Shown here one piece after another: positions 1 through 8,579 of a stretch of 64,000 nt of DNA. The translations under genes were made by a program, and so were the position numbers. Every line of letters starts with the position of its first letter. Within the stretch, counting starts at the first letter, position 1. The notes under the pieces were generated by a model, which saw nothing but the letters and a program-made list of their open reading frames with translations, did not search any database and was not told the origin of the DNA. The stretch is from Zeimonas sp050187175 (lineage in GTDB: Bacteria; Pseudomonadota; Gammaproteobacteria; Burkholderiales; Burkholderiaceae_E), in assembly GCA_050187175.1 (NCBI GenBank), contig JBFWXS010000004.1:121000-184999 (forward strand), written 5' to 3'.

Positions 1-728
1 TGGACGATGTTGACGGGGCAGCCGGTCTTGGAGGCGAAGTAGCAGACGCGGTGGACGTTCTCCGCCTCGAGGAAGTCGGGGCTCTGGTCATCCCATACGG
101 CCGGATCGCTGCGGCCCTGGCGGCGCAGCTGGTCGCGCAGCACGGGGATCACCTCGACGTTCTCGCAGTGCACGCCGAGTATGCCGCCGTCGATCTGCCG
201 CACCGCCTGCATGGCCGCGTACAGCAGGCCGTCGTCGATCTCGGTGAAGCCCTTGGACGCGCCGGCCGCGCCCTTGTACATCAGGTACAGCTTGTAGGAC
301 GTGATGCCGAAGCGCTGCGAGCATTCGGCCAGCGTGTCGATGTGCAGCCGCGAGGTCAGTCCGAAGTGGAAGCCGAAATCGATCAGGCTCTGAGCAGCGG
401 CGCGCTGGCGCACCGGCTCGAAACCTTCGCGGAAGTCGGCCGAGCGATGGAACGACAGCGCGGTGGTGACGCCGCCCAGCGCCGCCGAGCGCGATTCGCT
501 CGCCCAGTCGGTCTGCGGATCCCCAAAGCCGAAGTGGACGTGCGAGTCGATCACGCCGGGCATCAGCCAGCGATCGCCGCAATCGACGACGCGGCGCGCG
601 TCGAGCGTGACGTCCGGCGCCAGAATGGCGGCGATGCGACCCTGGTCGTTGACGGCGACCGAGCCCGAAGCGAAACCGACATCGGGCAGGACCAGGCGTG
701 CGTGGGTCAACAGCAGATCGATCGACAT
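1..728 (-). CDS. Cyclic amidohydrolase (hydantoinase/dihydropyrimidinase type), 3' end outside window
   Basis: The visible N-terminal 242 residues are those of the metal-dependent amidohydrolase superfamily, which hydrolyses cyclic amides. PGVIDSHVHFGFG carries the HxH metal pair that ends strand 1. TSYKLYLMYKG holds the lysine that is carboxylated to bridge the metals in D-hydantoinases and dihydropyrimidinases, and GVHCENVE fits the next metal-ligand region. The start is the ATG at 728, and a strong operator-like palindrome lies about 50 bases upstream. The gene diverges from the aconitase-family gene at 984. Substrate is unknown: hydantoins, dihydropyrimidines, allantoin or another lactam are all possible. 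The C-terminus is beyond position 1. Confidence 0.88.
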   Translation of the reverse strand, partial: MSIDLLLTHARLVLPDVGFASGSVAVNDQGRIAAILAPDVTLDARRVVDCGDRWLMPGVIDSHVHFGFGDPQTDWASESRSAALGGVTTALSFHRSADFREGFEPVRQRAAAQSLIDFGFHFGLTSRLHIDTLAECSQRFGITSYKLYLMYKGAAGASKGFTEIDDGLLYAAMQAVRQIDGGILGVHCENVEVIPVLRDQLRRQGRSDPAVWDDQSPDFLEAENVHRVCYFASKTGCPVNIV

Positions 729-773
729 GGCGGGACTCGGCGCTGGCATGAAGAAAACGCGATCTTATCGTAA

Positions 774-787
774 TGTGTCGACACTTT
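774..787. promoter_or_regulatory. Candidate GntR operator, amidohydrolase side
   Basis: GTGTCGACACTTTG contains the perfect palindrome TGTCGACA and ends in CTTTG. It lies 46 bases upstream of the amidohydrolase ATG. Four other sites of the same form occur near 961, 9311, 15228 and 15395. Binding by the GntR protein encoded at 8580-9278 is inferred. Confidence 0.6.
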
Positions 788-956
788 GTAGCCCCCAGCT
801 CGGCAAGCCCCGCATGAGCCGGGCGCGCCGTCCGGCGCTCTTCGCAGTCCGGATCGTCAGGCTGATGAGCGTCGACGTGCCAACGCCAGCCGGCGCCGTG
901 AGCGGCCGTCCAGCCTGCGCTCCTCATGAAGGTGCCCGGATTTCGCTGCTGGTGGT

Positions 957-973
957 ACACTGTTAACACTTTC
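957..973. promoter_or_regulatory. Candidate GntR operator, aconitase side
   Basis: ACACTGTTAACACTTTC contains the palindrome TGTTAACA at 961-968 followed by CTTT. It ends 10 bases before the aconitase ATG, where a bound repressor would block transcription or initiation. It belongs to the same five-member motif family as the site at 774. Confidence 0.6.
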
Positions 974-983
974 GGGAACAGAG

Positions 984-3767
984 ATGGCCGAGCAATCGAA
1001 TCCCGGCGTGCAGCTTCCATGGGGCGTCCTCAATGCCGATGCCGCGCGCCATCGCTTCGTCGATCTGCATGCGCTGTTCGGGGACGCCGAGCGCCTCGCG
1101 CGCGCGCCGTACACGCTGCGGCTGCTGGTCGAGAACATCGCCCGCGGCCTGCCGCGCGGCTGGGCGACGCGCGCGGACGTTGATCGGCTCGTGAGCTGGC
1201 GGGCCGGCGACGAGCGGCCGACGCTGGCGCTGCACGTTTCGCGCGTGGTGCTGCCGGATTCCAGCGGCCTGCCAGTGCTGCTCGACCTGGCGACGCTGCG
1301 CAGCACGCTGGCCCGCGAAGGCGGCGAGCCGGCGCGCGTGCAGCCCAGCATCCCGGTGGACCTGGTCATCGACCACTCGCTGATCGTCGATCATCACGGC
1401 CGCCGCGACGCGCTGGTGCTGAACATGAAGCGCGAGTTCGAGCGCAATGCCGAACGCTACCGCTTCTTCAAATGGGCGCAGCAGGCCTTCGACGGCGTGC
1501 GCGTCGTGCCGCCGGGCATAGGCATCATTCATCAGGTGCATCTGGAGCGGCTTGCGCGCGTGGTGGACGTCGATACTGGCCTCGGCGACCCCGCTGGCGC
1601 TGCCGGCGCCGACGCGGTGGTGCACCCGGAGTTCGTGCTCGGCGGCGACAGCCATACGCCCATGGTCAACGGACTCGGCGTGCTCGGCTGGGGCGTGGGC
1701 GGCGTCGAGATCGAGGCAGCCATGCTGGGCGAACCGTATCTGCTGCAGCTGCCGCGCATCGTCGGCGTGCGGCTGAGCGGCGCGCTGCGCCCCGGCGTCA
1801 CCACCACCGATCTGGTACTGACCGTGACCGAGCGCCTGCGCGCGTTCGGAGTGGTCGACACGATCGTCGAGTTCGGCGGCCCCGGCTGCGCGCAGCTGTC
1901 GGTACCCGACCGCGCGACGGTGGCGAACATGGCGCCGGAATACGGCGCCACGGCCGCGTACTTCCCGATAGACGCGCAGACGCTCGACTATCTGCGGGCG
2001 ACCGGACGCCCGCCGCAGCAGGTGGCGCTGATCGAGGCTTACACGCGCGCCAATGCATTGTTCCGCGAAGCGGGCGCCGCTGATCCGGAGTTCGACGATT
2101 GCATAGAACTGGATCTGGGCGAGATCGAGGCCTGCGTCGCCGGACCGCGCCGTCCGCAGGACCGCGTGCCGCTGGCGCAGGTCGCTGCCGGGTTCCGGCG
2201 CGCGTTGACGGTCGAGTCCGGCGCCGGCGGCTTCGGCCTGGACGGCAATGCCGGCGGCACGCGGCTGAAGCTGGACCTCGGCGCCGAATCGTTCGAGCTC
2301 GGCCACGGCGCGCTCGCGATCGCTGCGATCACGGCCTGTACCAATACCTCGAACCCCAGCGTGATGCTGGCCGCCGGGCTGCTGGCGCGGCGTGCGGCCG
2401 ATGCGGGCCTGCGCGTGCCCGGCTACGTCAAGACCTCGCTGGCGCCGGGATCCCGCGTCGTGACGCGATACCTGGAGCGCAGCGGCCTGCTCGAATCGCT
2501 CGAACGCCTGGGCTTCTTCGTCGTCGGCTATGGCTGCACCACGTGCAGCGGCAAGTCGGGTCCTCTAGTCCCGCAACTGGCCGAGCTGATCGAACGCGAA
2601 GGGCTGGTGACCGCCGCGGTGGTCTCTTCGAATCGCAACTTCACCGGCCGCATCCACAGACAGGTCCCCGCCGCCTACCTGGCTTCGCCGCCGCTGGTGG
2701 TCGCATATGCGCTGGCCGGCCGCATCGACCGCGATCTGACGAGCGAACCGCTGGGTACGGGTAGCGACGGCCGGCCGGTATTCCTGCGCGATCTGTGGCC
2801 CGAGCGCGCCGAGATCGATGCGCTGCTGGCCGGCAGCCGCGACCCGCAGCTGTATCGCGACAACTACGAACACGCCTATGAAGGGACGGCCGAGTGGCGC
2901 GAGCTGCCGGCCGCGCAGGGCGAGCTGTATTCATGGGATCCGGCCTCGACCTACATCGTCGAGCCGCCGTTCTTCTCCGACCCGCAGCTCAGTACCGGCG
3001 TGCCGGCGGAGCTGCGCGAGGCTCGCGCGCTCGCGGTCTACGGCGATTCGCTGACCACCGACCACATCTCGCCGGCCGGCGAGATTCCGGCCGCGAGCGA
3101 GGCCGGCCGCTACCTGAGCGCGCATGGCGTGACGCCGTCGGCCTTCAATGCGTTCACCATGCGTCGCGGCAATCATCATGTGATGATGCGCGGCACCTTC
3201 GCCAATCCGCGCACGCACAACCGGCTGGTGCCGGACGCGGCCGGTGGAGCGACGCTGCTGCTGCCGCAGCAGCGGGTCTGCAGCGTGTTCGACGCGGCCG
3301 AGGCCTATCGGGCCGCCGATGTGCCGGTGATCGTGCTTGGCGGCAAGGACTACGGCATGGGCTCGAGCCGCGACTGGGCCGCCAAGGGGCCAAGGCTGCT
3401 AGGCATACGCGCCGTCATCGCCGAATCCTTCGAGCGCATCCATCGCGCCAATCTGGTGGCGCTGGGCATCGTGCCGCTGCTGTTCGGCGACGGCGACTCG
3501 ATCGAAGCGCTCGGTTTGAGCGGCCGCGAACGCTTCGATCTGCTCGGTCTGCGCGAGGCCGTGCTGGACGGCGGCCCGGTGCGCGTCGTGGCTCGCCCGG
3601 ATTCGGCGGCCGATGCGTCTGCGGGCCGCGTGATCGAATTTCTCGTGCGGCCCGCGCTGGCCTCGCGGGTCGAGGCGCAGCTGCTCGAAGGCGGCGGCAT
3701 CTTTGCCCGCGTGGCAGCAAAGCTTCGTGATGCGCCCGCTGCGGGCGCCTATCCATCCCATGCTTGA
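984..3767 (+). CDS. acnA: AcnA-family hydro-lyase (aconitase-like), divergent
   Basis: A 927-residue protein of the monomeric AcnA/IRP family, slightly longer than typical AcnA (about 890). Aconitases dehydrate and rehydrate citrate-type tricarboxylates with a 4Fe-4S cluster. Cluster cysteines appear in ACTNTSNPS and GYGCTTCSGKSG. GGDSHTPM, SNRNFTGRIH, GDSLTTDHISPAGE and GMGSSRDWAAKG are also present. It departs from ordinary AcnA at usually invariant places: RRGNHHVMMRGTFANPRTHN where the family normally has RGNHE and an IR(I/L)RN ending, and VEFGGPGC where VEFYG is usual. The downstream lyase gene starts 12 bases after the stop, so the two form an operon. The substrate may therefore be a substituted malate, maleate or citrate rather than citrate itself (inference). 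Confidence 0.88.
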   Translation: MAEQSNPGVQLPWGVLNADAARHRFVDLHALFGDAERLARAPYTLRLLVENIARGLPRGWATRADVDRLVSWRAGDERPTLALHVSRVVLPDSSGLPVLLDLATLRSTLAREGGEPARVQPSIPVDLVIDHSLIVDHHGRRDALVLNMKREFERNAERYRFFKWAQQAFDGVRVVPPGIGIIHQVHLERLARVVDVDTGLGDPAGAAGADAVVHPEFVLGGDSHTPMVNGLGVLGWGVGGVEIEAAMLGEPYLLQLPRIVGVRLSGALRPGVTTTDLVLTVTERLRAFGVVDTIVEFGGPGCAQLSVPDRATVANMAPEYGATAAYFPIDAQTLDYLRATGRPPQQVALIEAYTRANALFREAGAADPEFDDCIELDLGEIEACVAGPRRPQDRVPLAQVAAGFRRALTVESGAGGFGLDGNAGGTRLKLDLGAESFELGHGALAIAAITACTNTSNPSVMLAAGLLARRAADAGLRVPGYVKTSLAPGSRVVTRYLERSGLLESLERLGFFVVGYGCTTCSGKSGPLVPQLAELIEREGLVTAAVVSSNRNFTGRIHRQVPAAYLASPPLVVAYALAGRIDRDLTSEPLGTGSDGRPVFLRDLWPERAEIDALLAGSRDPQLYRDNYEHAYEGTAEWRELPAAQGELYSWDPASTYIVEPPFFSDPQLSTGVPAELREARALAVYGDSLTTDHISPAGEIPAASEAGRYLSAHGVTPSAFNAFTMRRGNHHVMMRGTFANPRTHNRLVPDAAGGATLLLPQQRVCSVFDAAEAYRAADVPVIVLGGKDYGMGSSRDWAAKGPRLLGIRAVIAESFERIHRANLVALGIVPLLFGDGDSIEALGLSGRERFDLLGLREAVLDGGPVRVVARPDSAADASAGRVIEFLVRPALASRVEAQLLEGGGIFARVAAKLRDAPAAGAYPSHA

Positions 3768-3779
3768 CGGAGAGGCTCT

Positions 3780-4709
3780 ATGAAAGATCGACCCACCCCC
3801 GCGCGGCGCTATCGCGAGCTGCTGGCGAGCGACGAGCTGATCGTCTCGCCGGGAGTCTACGACGGCTACAGCGCCCGACTGGTGCAGGCCGCCGGCTTCA
3901 AGACCGCGGCCACCAGCGGTGCGGCCATCGCGAACTCGCTGCTCGGTATCGAGGACATCGGCGTCATGGGGCTGCAGGAGAACCTCAACCACTGCCGCAA
4001 TCTGGCGCGGGCGATCGACCTGCCGCTGACCTGCGACGCCGACGACGGTTACGGCAACCCGGTGAACGTGTTCCACACCGTGCGGCTGTTCGAGGAAGCC
4101 GGCGTGGCCGGCGTGAACATCGAGGACCAGGTCTCGCCCAAGCGCTGCGGCCACATGCCGGGCAAGCAGGTGGTGCCGCCCGAAGAGATGGCCAAGAAGA
4201 TCGAGGCGGCATGCATGGCGCGCCGCGACGACGACTTCGTGATCATTGCCCGCACCGATGCGCTGGCCATCGAAGGCATCGAAGGAGCAGCAGCGCGCGC
4301 GCGGCTGTATGCGAAAGCCGGCGCCGATCTGATCTTTCCCGATGCGGTGCGCAGCGAGGACGACATCGCGCGCATCGTCGAGGCCGCCGGCATTCCGGTA
4401 ACCGTGAACATGGGCTTCGGCATCCGCGAACGTCCGACGTCGCCGCTGGTGCCGCTGCCGCGACTGCGGCAGCTCGGCGTGCGCCGCGTCAGCCTGCCGC
4501 GCATGCTGCCGGCGGCCGCCATCCTGGGCATGCAGCGGGCGCTGCAGGCGATGCGCGAGGTGGTCGAGACCGGCGAGCCGCAGAATCGCCCCGATCTGCT
4601 GGCCAGCATCGAAGACATCTGGAAGCTGATGGATTTCGCAGGCGCGCGCGCGCTCGAAGAACGCCTGCTGACGCTCGATCAGCTGGAAGGGCGCTACGGC
4701 AAGCGCTAG
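3780..4709 (+). CDS. Isocitrate lyase/PEP mutase-superfamily C-C lyase
   Basis: A 309-residue TIM-barrel enzyme of the ICL/PEP-mutase superfamily. The lyase branch cleaves 2-hydroxy di- or tricarboxylates (2-methylisocitrate, 2,3-dimethylmalate) to pyruvate or glyoxylate plus a second acid. CDADDGYG provides Mg ligands D86 and D88. KRCGHMPGK places the catalytic cysteine at residue 123, the position of Cys123 in PrpB, so this is a lyase and not a phosphonomutase or decarboxylase of the type lacking that Cys. An SD-like GGAG precedes the ATG. The aconitase-like gene immediately upstream mirrors the AcnD/PrpB and dimethylmaleate hydratase/lyase pairs, but no methylcitrate synthase or prpF is present here. 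Confidence 0.85.
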   Translation: MKDRPTPARRYRELLASDELIVSPGVYDGYSARLVQAAGFKTAATSGAAIANSLLGIEDIGVMGLQENLNHCRNLARAIDLPLTCDADDGYGNPVNVFHTVRLFEEAGVAGVNIEDQVSPKRCGHMPGKQVVPPEEMAKKIEAACMARRDDDFVIIARTDALAIEGIEGAAARARLYAKAGADLIFPDAVRSEDDIARIVEAAGIPVTVNMGFGIRERPTSPLVPLPRLRQLGVRRVSLPRMLPAAAILGMQRALQAMREVVETGEPQNRPDLLASIEDIWKLMDFAGARALEERLLTLDQLEGRYGKR

Positions 4710-4748
4710 ACAGCGCGGCGTGGTCGGCGCGAAGCGATCCGCCGCGCC

Positions 4749-5888
4749 TCAACGCAGTTGGATCGCGGTTTCGGGGCTGCCCTGGCCGGCAAGAAAGGCA
4801 AGGTGCCGCGCTTCGTTGCCGAACAGCTGCTCGCAGACGTTCTGGCGCCGCCAGTAGTGGCCGACGAGGCATTCCTCGGTCATGCCGATGCCGCCATGCA
4901 ACTGCAGCGACTGCTGGCAGACGAAACGCCCGTTGCGATTGACGACCAGCTGGGCCTGCGCCAGTTCACGGTCGTGGCTGCCTGCTCCGGCGGCGACGGC
5001 ATCGGCCGCTGCCGCGGCAATCAGCGACATGCTGCGCGCCTCTTCGAGCGCGACGTACATCTCGGCCAGCCTGTGCTGGACCGCCTGGAACTGCGAAATG
5101 GGGCGGCCGAACTGCTGCCGGACCTTCGTGTATTCCAGGGTTTGCCGGAACGATTCCTGCATCGCTCCCACCGCGCTGGCGCAGTTCAGCGCCAGGCCGA
5201 GGGCAGTCACTTCAGCGATGACCGCCGCAGCCGGGACGGCTGAGCCGAGCTCAGTGCCCTGAACATCGACGAAGTCCAGATCGGCCGCGCGCGTGCCGTC
5301 CTGCAGCGCGTAGGCGGTACGCGAGAGTCCCGGCGCATCGGCAGCCACCAGGATCAGCCGTGTACTGCCGTCGGCGCAGCGGGCGGTGACGACCAGGGTG
5401 TCCGCCGCGTCGCCGCCAGGTACCAGGCGCTTGCGACCCTTAATGGCCCACGATCCGGAAGCGCTTCGCGTAGCTGTGCACGTGACGTCGCGATCGCTCT
5501 GGCATCCCGTCTCGCTGTGCGCCCAGGCAGCCAGGCGTGCGCCCGCCATGATCTGCGCCAGCTGCTCGGAGCCGGCATCAGTGTCGACGGCCCGGTCGAT
5601 TGCGCGGGCCGCAAGCAGAGCGGCGACATACGGTTCGACGGTGAGTTTCGTCGCCATGCATTCGACGACCGCTGCGAGGTCGCGGGCGCTCGACGCGAAG
5701 CCCTCGTGCCGTGTGGAGACGGACAGTGCCAGCAGCCCCATGTCGGCGTAGGTAGCCCATGCCTTGGTCCGCGCAGCGGGATCGTCGGGGCCGATGCGGG
5801 CACGCTTGCGAATATCGTAGCCGTCGGAGAGCACCTTCGCCAGGCTCTCCTGCAACTGCAGGATCTCTTCAGTCGGATCGATCTGCAC
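4749..5888 (-). CDS. Acyl-CoA dehydrogenase family protein
   Basis: A 379-residue FAD flavoprotein of the acyl-CoA dehydrogenase fold, expected to introduce an alpha,beta double bond into a CoA thioester. The C-terminal family signature is clear: RQQFGRPISQFQAVQHRLAEM at about 250-270 and QLHGGIGMTEECLVGHYWRR near 340. The N-terminal and middle domains are less conserved, as in the second subunit of heteromeric steroid- or cyclic-acid-type dehydrogenases. The start is GTG at 5888, one base from the stop of the next acyl-CoA dehydrogenase gene. The pair would have formed an operon and possibly a heterotetramer. The pair converges on the lyase gene. Confidence 0.85.
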   Translation of the reverse strand: MQIDPTEEILQLQESLAKVLSDGYDIRKRARIGPDDPAARTKAWATYADMGLLALSVSTRHEGFASSARDLAAVVECMATKLTVEPYVAALLAARAIDRAVDTDAGSEQLAQIMAGARLAAWAHSETGCQSDRDVTCTATRSASGSWAIKGRKRLVPGGDAADTLVVTARCADGSTRLILVAADAPGLSRTAYALQDGTRAADLDFVDVQGTELGSAVPAAAVIAEVTALGLALNCASAVGAMQESFRQTLEYTKVRQQFGRPISQFQAVQHRLAEMYVALEEARSMSLIAAAAADAVAAGAGSHDRELAQAQLVVNRNGRFVCQQSLQLHGGIGMTEECLVGHYWRRQNVCEQLFGNEARHLAFLAGQGSPETAIQLR

Positions 5889-5889
5889 C

Positions 5890-6850
5890 CTAGACTCCCA
5901 GCTCCACCTTGGCGATGATGTTCTTCATGATCTCGTTGGTGCCACCATAGATCGAGGCCGCTCGCGCATACGCATGAGTGCCGTCCACACCGCGTGCGGG
6001 CGCCATCCACGCCTGGACCTTGTTCGCCGCCGTCATTTCGTCGCCGAACACACCGAGCGCCGAAGGTCCTGCCACGTCGACGGCCAGCTCGGTAGCGGCC
6101 TGCAGGACCTGCGATCCTCGCATCTTCAGCAGCGAGGTGAGTCCGGCCCCAAGAGAGGCACCGGCCTCGACCGCGGCCAGCACGCGGAACTGAGTAGCCT
6201 CGAGCGCCATCAACTCCGCCTCGATCAAGGCGGCGCGCCGGCGGAATTCGTAGCTTTCGAAGGGCACGGCGCGTTGCGTCGCAAGGGTCTCGTGCAAGCG
6301 TTGCGCGAAGGCGAGCCGCTCCCGCGCGAGCCCCACGCGTGCGATGCCGGTTCTCTCCCGGCCCAGGAGGTAGCGCGAGTAGTGCCAGCCGCGGTTCTCC
6401 TCGCCAATCCGGTTTTCCACCGGAACCTCGACCGCGTCGAAGAAGACTTCGTTGAAATGATGCCGCCGGTCCAGCGAGATGATGGGCCGCACCGTGATGC
6501 CGGGGCTCTTCAGGTCGATCAGCAGCAGCGAGATTCCGCTTTGCGGGCGGCCCGTAGAGGAGGTGCGGACCATGCAGTAGATCCAGTCGGCGTGGTGTGC
6601 AGTGGACGTCCAGATCTTCTGTCCCTGCACCACGTAGTGGTCGCCCTCCAGATGGGCCGAGGTCCGCAGCGACGCCAGATCCGATCCGGCTCCCGGTTCC
6701 GACATGCCCAGGCAGAACCAGATATCGAGGTTGGCGATCTTCTTCAGGAAGCGCTCGCGCTGCGACGGCGTCCCGAAGTGAGCTGGCGCGGCGTGAGAGT
6801 TCCTCTGCCCGATCTGCGCTGCCGGAGCGGGCCGCTCCGAAGTAGCTGCC
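5890..6850 (-). pseudogene. Acyl-CoA dehydrogenase, 5' end missing
   Basis: The reading frame encodes the middle and C-terminal two thirds of an acyl-CoA dehydrogenase: HFGTPSQRERFL, CLGMSEPGAGSDLASLR and GQKIWTSTAHHADW (flavin/substrate region), and YGGTNEIMKNIIA at the end. Upstream of about 6850 the frame stays open, but it runs into the katA promoter and then antisense to katA and shows no dehydrogenase sequence. Roughly the first 90-110 residues (the N-terminal helical domain) are absent and there is no plausible start codon or RBS. The right boundary is approximate. I read this as a gene truncated by a rearrangement that brought in katA. An assembly error is the alternative. Confidence 0.72.
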
Positions 6851-6985
6851 CCTCGCCGGCCATCGTCACCGGCTATCGGATCGATAAGAACTATGAATTT
6901 CCTTTGTTCAAATGATTTTCCTAATATCCGTATTACCCACTTCCCCAGCGGGTTTCCCTGACGAACTTTCACAGCAGGAGCTGCC

Positions 6986-8515
6986 ATGAGCAACGATGCC
7001 AAGAAGTGCCCCGTAACCCACCTGACGACTGATTTCGGAGCGCCGGTCGTCACCAACCGTGACAGCCTGACCGCCGGCTCGCGCGGCCCGCTGCTGGCGC
7101 AGGACGTCTGGCTGAACGAGAAGCTCGCCAACTTCGTGCGCGAGACCATCCCTGAGCGCCGCATGCATGCCAAAGGCTCAGGCGCCTTCGGCACCTTCAC
7201 CGTCACCCACGACATTACGAAGTACACTCGAGCCAGCATCTTCAGCCAGGTGGGCAAGAAGACCGAGATGTTCGCCCGCTTCACCACCGTGGCCGGCGAG
7301 CGCGGCGCGGCCGACGCCGAGCGCGACATCCGCGGCTTCGCGCTGAAGTTCTACACGGAAGAGGGCAACTGGGACATGGTCGGCAACAATACGCCGGTGT
7401 TCTTCATCCGTGACCCGCGCCAGTTCCCCGATCTGAACAAGGCAGTCAAGCGCGACCCGAAGACCAACCTGCGCAGCGCCAGCAACAATTGGGATTATTG
7501 GACGCTGCTGCCCGAAGCGCTGCACCAGGTCACCGTCGTCATGAGCGATCGCGGCATCCCCGCCAGCTATCGCCACATGCACGGCTTCAGCTCGCACACC
7601 TACAGCTTCTGGAACGCACAGGGCGAGCGCTTCTGGGTCAAGCTGCACTTCAAGACCCAGCAGGGCATCAAGAACCTGACCGACGCCGAGGCCGCCGAGC
7701 TCGTCGGCCAGGACCGTGAAAGCCACCAGCGCGACCTGTACGACGCAATCGCGCGCGGCGACTTTCCGAAGTGGACGATGTATGTGCAAGTCATGCCCGA
7801 GGCCGATGCCGAGAAGTATCGCCTGCACCCGTTCGACCTGACCAAGGTCTGGTACAAGGGCGACTACCCGCTGATCCAGGTCGGCGAATTCGAGCTGAAC
7901 CGGAACCCCGAGAACTTCTTCGCCGACGTCGAGCAAAGCGCCTTTTCGCCGTCGAACCTGGTGCCGGGCATCGGTGTCAGCCCGGACCGCATGCTGCAGG
8001 CGCGGCTGTTCAATTACGCCGATGCTCAGCGCTATCGGCTGGGCACCAACCACCACCAGATCCCGGTCAACCAGGCGCGCTGTCCGGTGCACAGCAATCA
8101 CCGCGACGGCCAGGGCCGTGTCGACGGCAACTACGGCGGCCTGCCGCACTACGAGCCCAACAGCTTCGGCCAGTGGCAAGGCCAACCCGGCTTCGAGGAG
8201 CCGCCACTGCGGATCAACGGCGACGCGAAGTTCTGGTCCTTCCACAAGGATGACGACAACTACTTCGAGCAGCCGCGCAAGCTGTTCCAGTTGATGACGC
8301 CCGCACAGCAGGAAGCCTTGTTCGGCAACACGGGCCGCGCCATGGGCGACGCGCCGGAGTTCATCAAGTTCCGCCACATCCGCAACTGCCATGCGGCCGA
8401 TCCGGCCTACGGCGCCGGCGTGGCCAAGGCGCTGGGCATCGACTTGAAGAAGGCGCTGGCCTCGAAGCCGGAGGATCCGATGTACGGCAACCCGCTGGTG
8501 CCGCTGCCCGCCTGA
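6986..8515 (+). CDS. katA: Catalase (haem, monofunctional)
   Basis: A 509-residue small-subunit monofunctional catalase that dismutates hydrogen peroxide to water and oxygen. The distal histidine is H61 in RRMHAKGSGAFG, and the distal asparagine lies in VGNNTPVFFIRDPRQFPD. The proximal haem tyrosine is in RLFNYADAQRYRLG, and YRHMHGFSSHTYS is typical. The C-terminus lacks the flavodoxin-like domain of large catalases. There is no signal peptide, so it should be cytoplasmic. GGAG lies 8 bases before the ATG. An AT-rich stretch at about 6870-6935, including GATAAGAACTAT, is the promoter region. OxyR control is plausible but the site is not decisive. Confidence 0.97.
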   Translation: MSNDAKKCPVTHLTTDFGAPVVTNRDSLTAGSRGPLLAQDVWLNEKLANFVRETIPERRMHAKGSGAFGTFTVTHDITKYTRASIFSQVGKKTEMFARFTTVAGERGAADAERDIRGFALKFYTEEGNWDMVGNNTPVFFIRDPRQFPDLNKAVKRDPKTNLRSASNNWDYWTLLPEALHQVTVVMSDRGIPASYRHMHGFSSHTYSFWNAQGERFWVKLHFKTQQGIKNLTDAEAAELVGQDRESHQRDLYDAIARGDFPKWTMYVQVMPEADAEKYRLHPFDLTKVWYKGDYPLIQVGEFELNRNPENFFADVEQSAFSPSNLVPGIGVSPDRMLQARLFNYADAQRYRLGTNHHQIPVNQARCPVHSNHRDGQGRVDGNYGGLPHYEPNSFGQWQGQPGFEEPPLRINGDAKFWSFHKDDDNYFEQPRKLFQLMTPAQQEALFGNTGRAMGDAPEFIKFRHIRNCHAADPAYGAGVAKALGIDLKKALASKPEDPMYGNPLVPLPA

Positions 8516-8526
8516 GGGCGCATGCC

Positions 8527-8548
8527 CCCGGCGCCCTGCGGCGCCGGG
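8527..8548. terminator. GC-rich hairpin between katA and gntR
   Basis: CCCGGCGCC-CTGC-GGCGCCGGG forms a perfect 9-bp stem with a 4-base loop just after the katA stop. No T-run follows on either strand, so it is a weak or Rho-assisted terminator serving the convergent genes katA and the GntR gene. Confidence 0.4.
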
Positions 8549-8579
8549 CGCCTGCGTCTCTCGTCGGGCGCTTCCTTGC

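Noticed and set aside
984..4709. Ordinary methylcitrate (prp) operon
   Set aside because: No methylcitrate synthase (prpC) or prpF gene is present, and the aconitase has unusual residues.
6860..6940. OxyR site before katA
   Set aside because: A partial GATAAGAACTAT half resembles it, but the four-block pattern is not clear enough to annotate.
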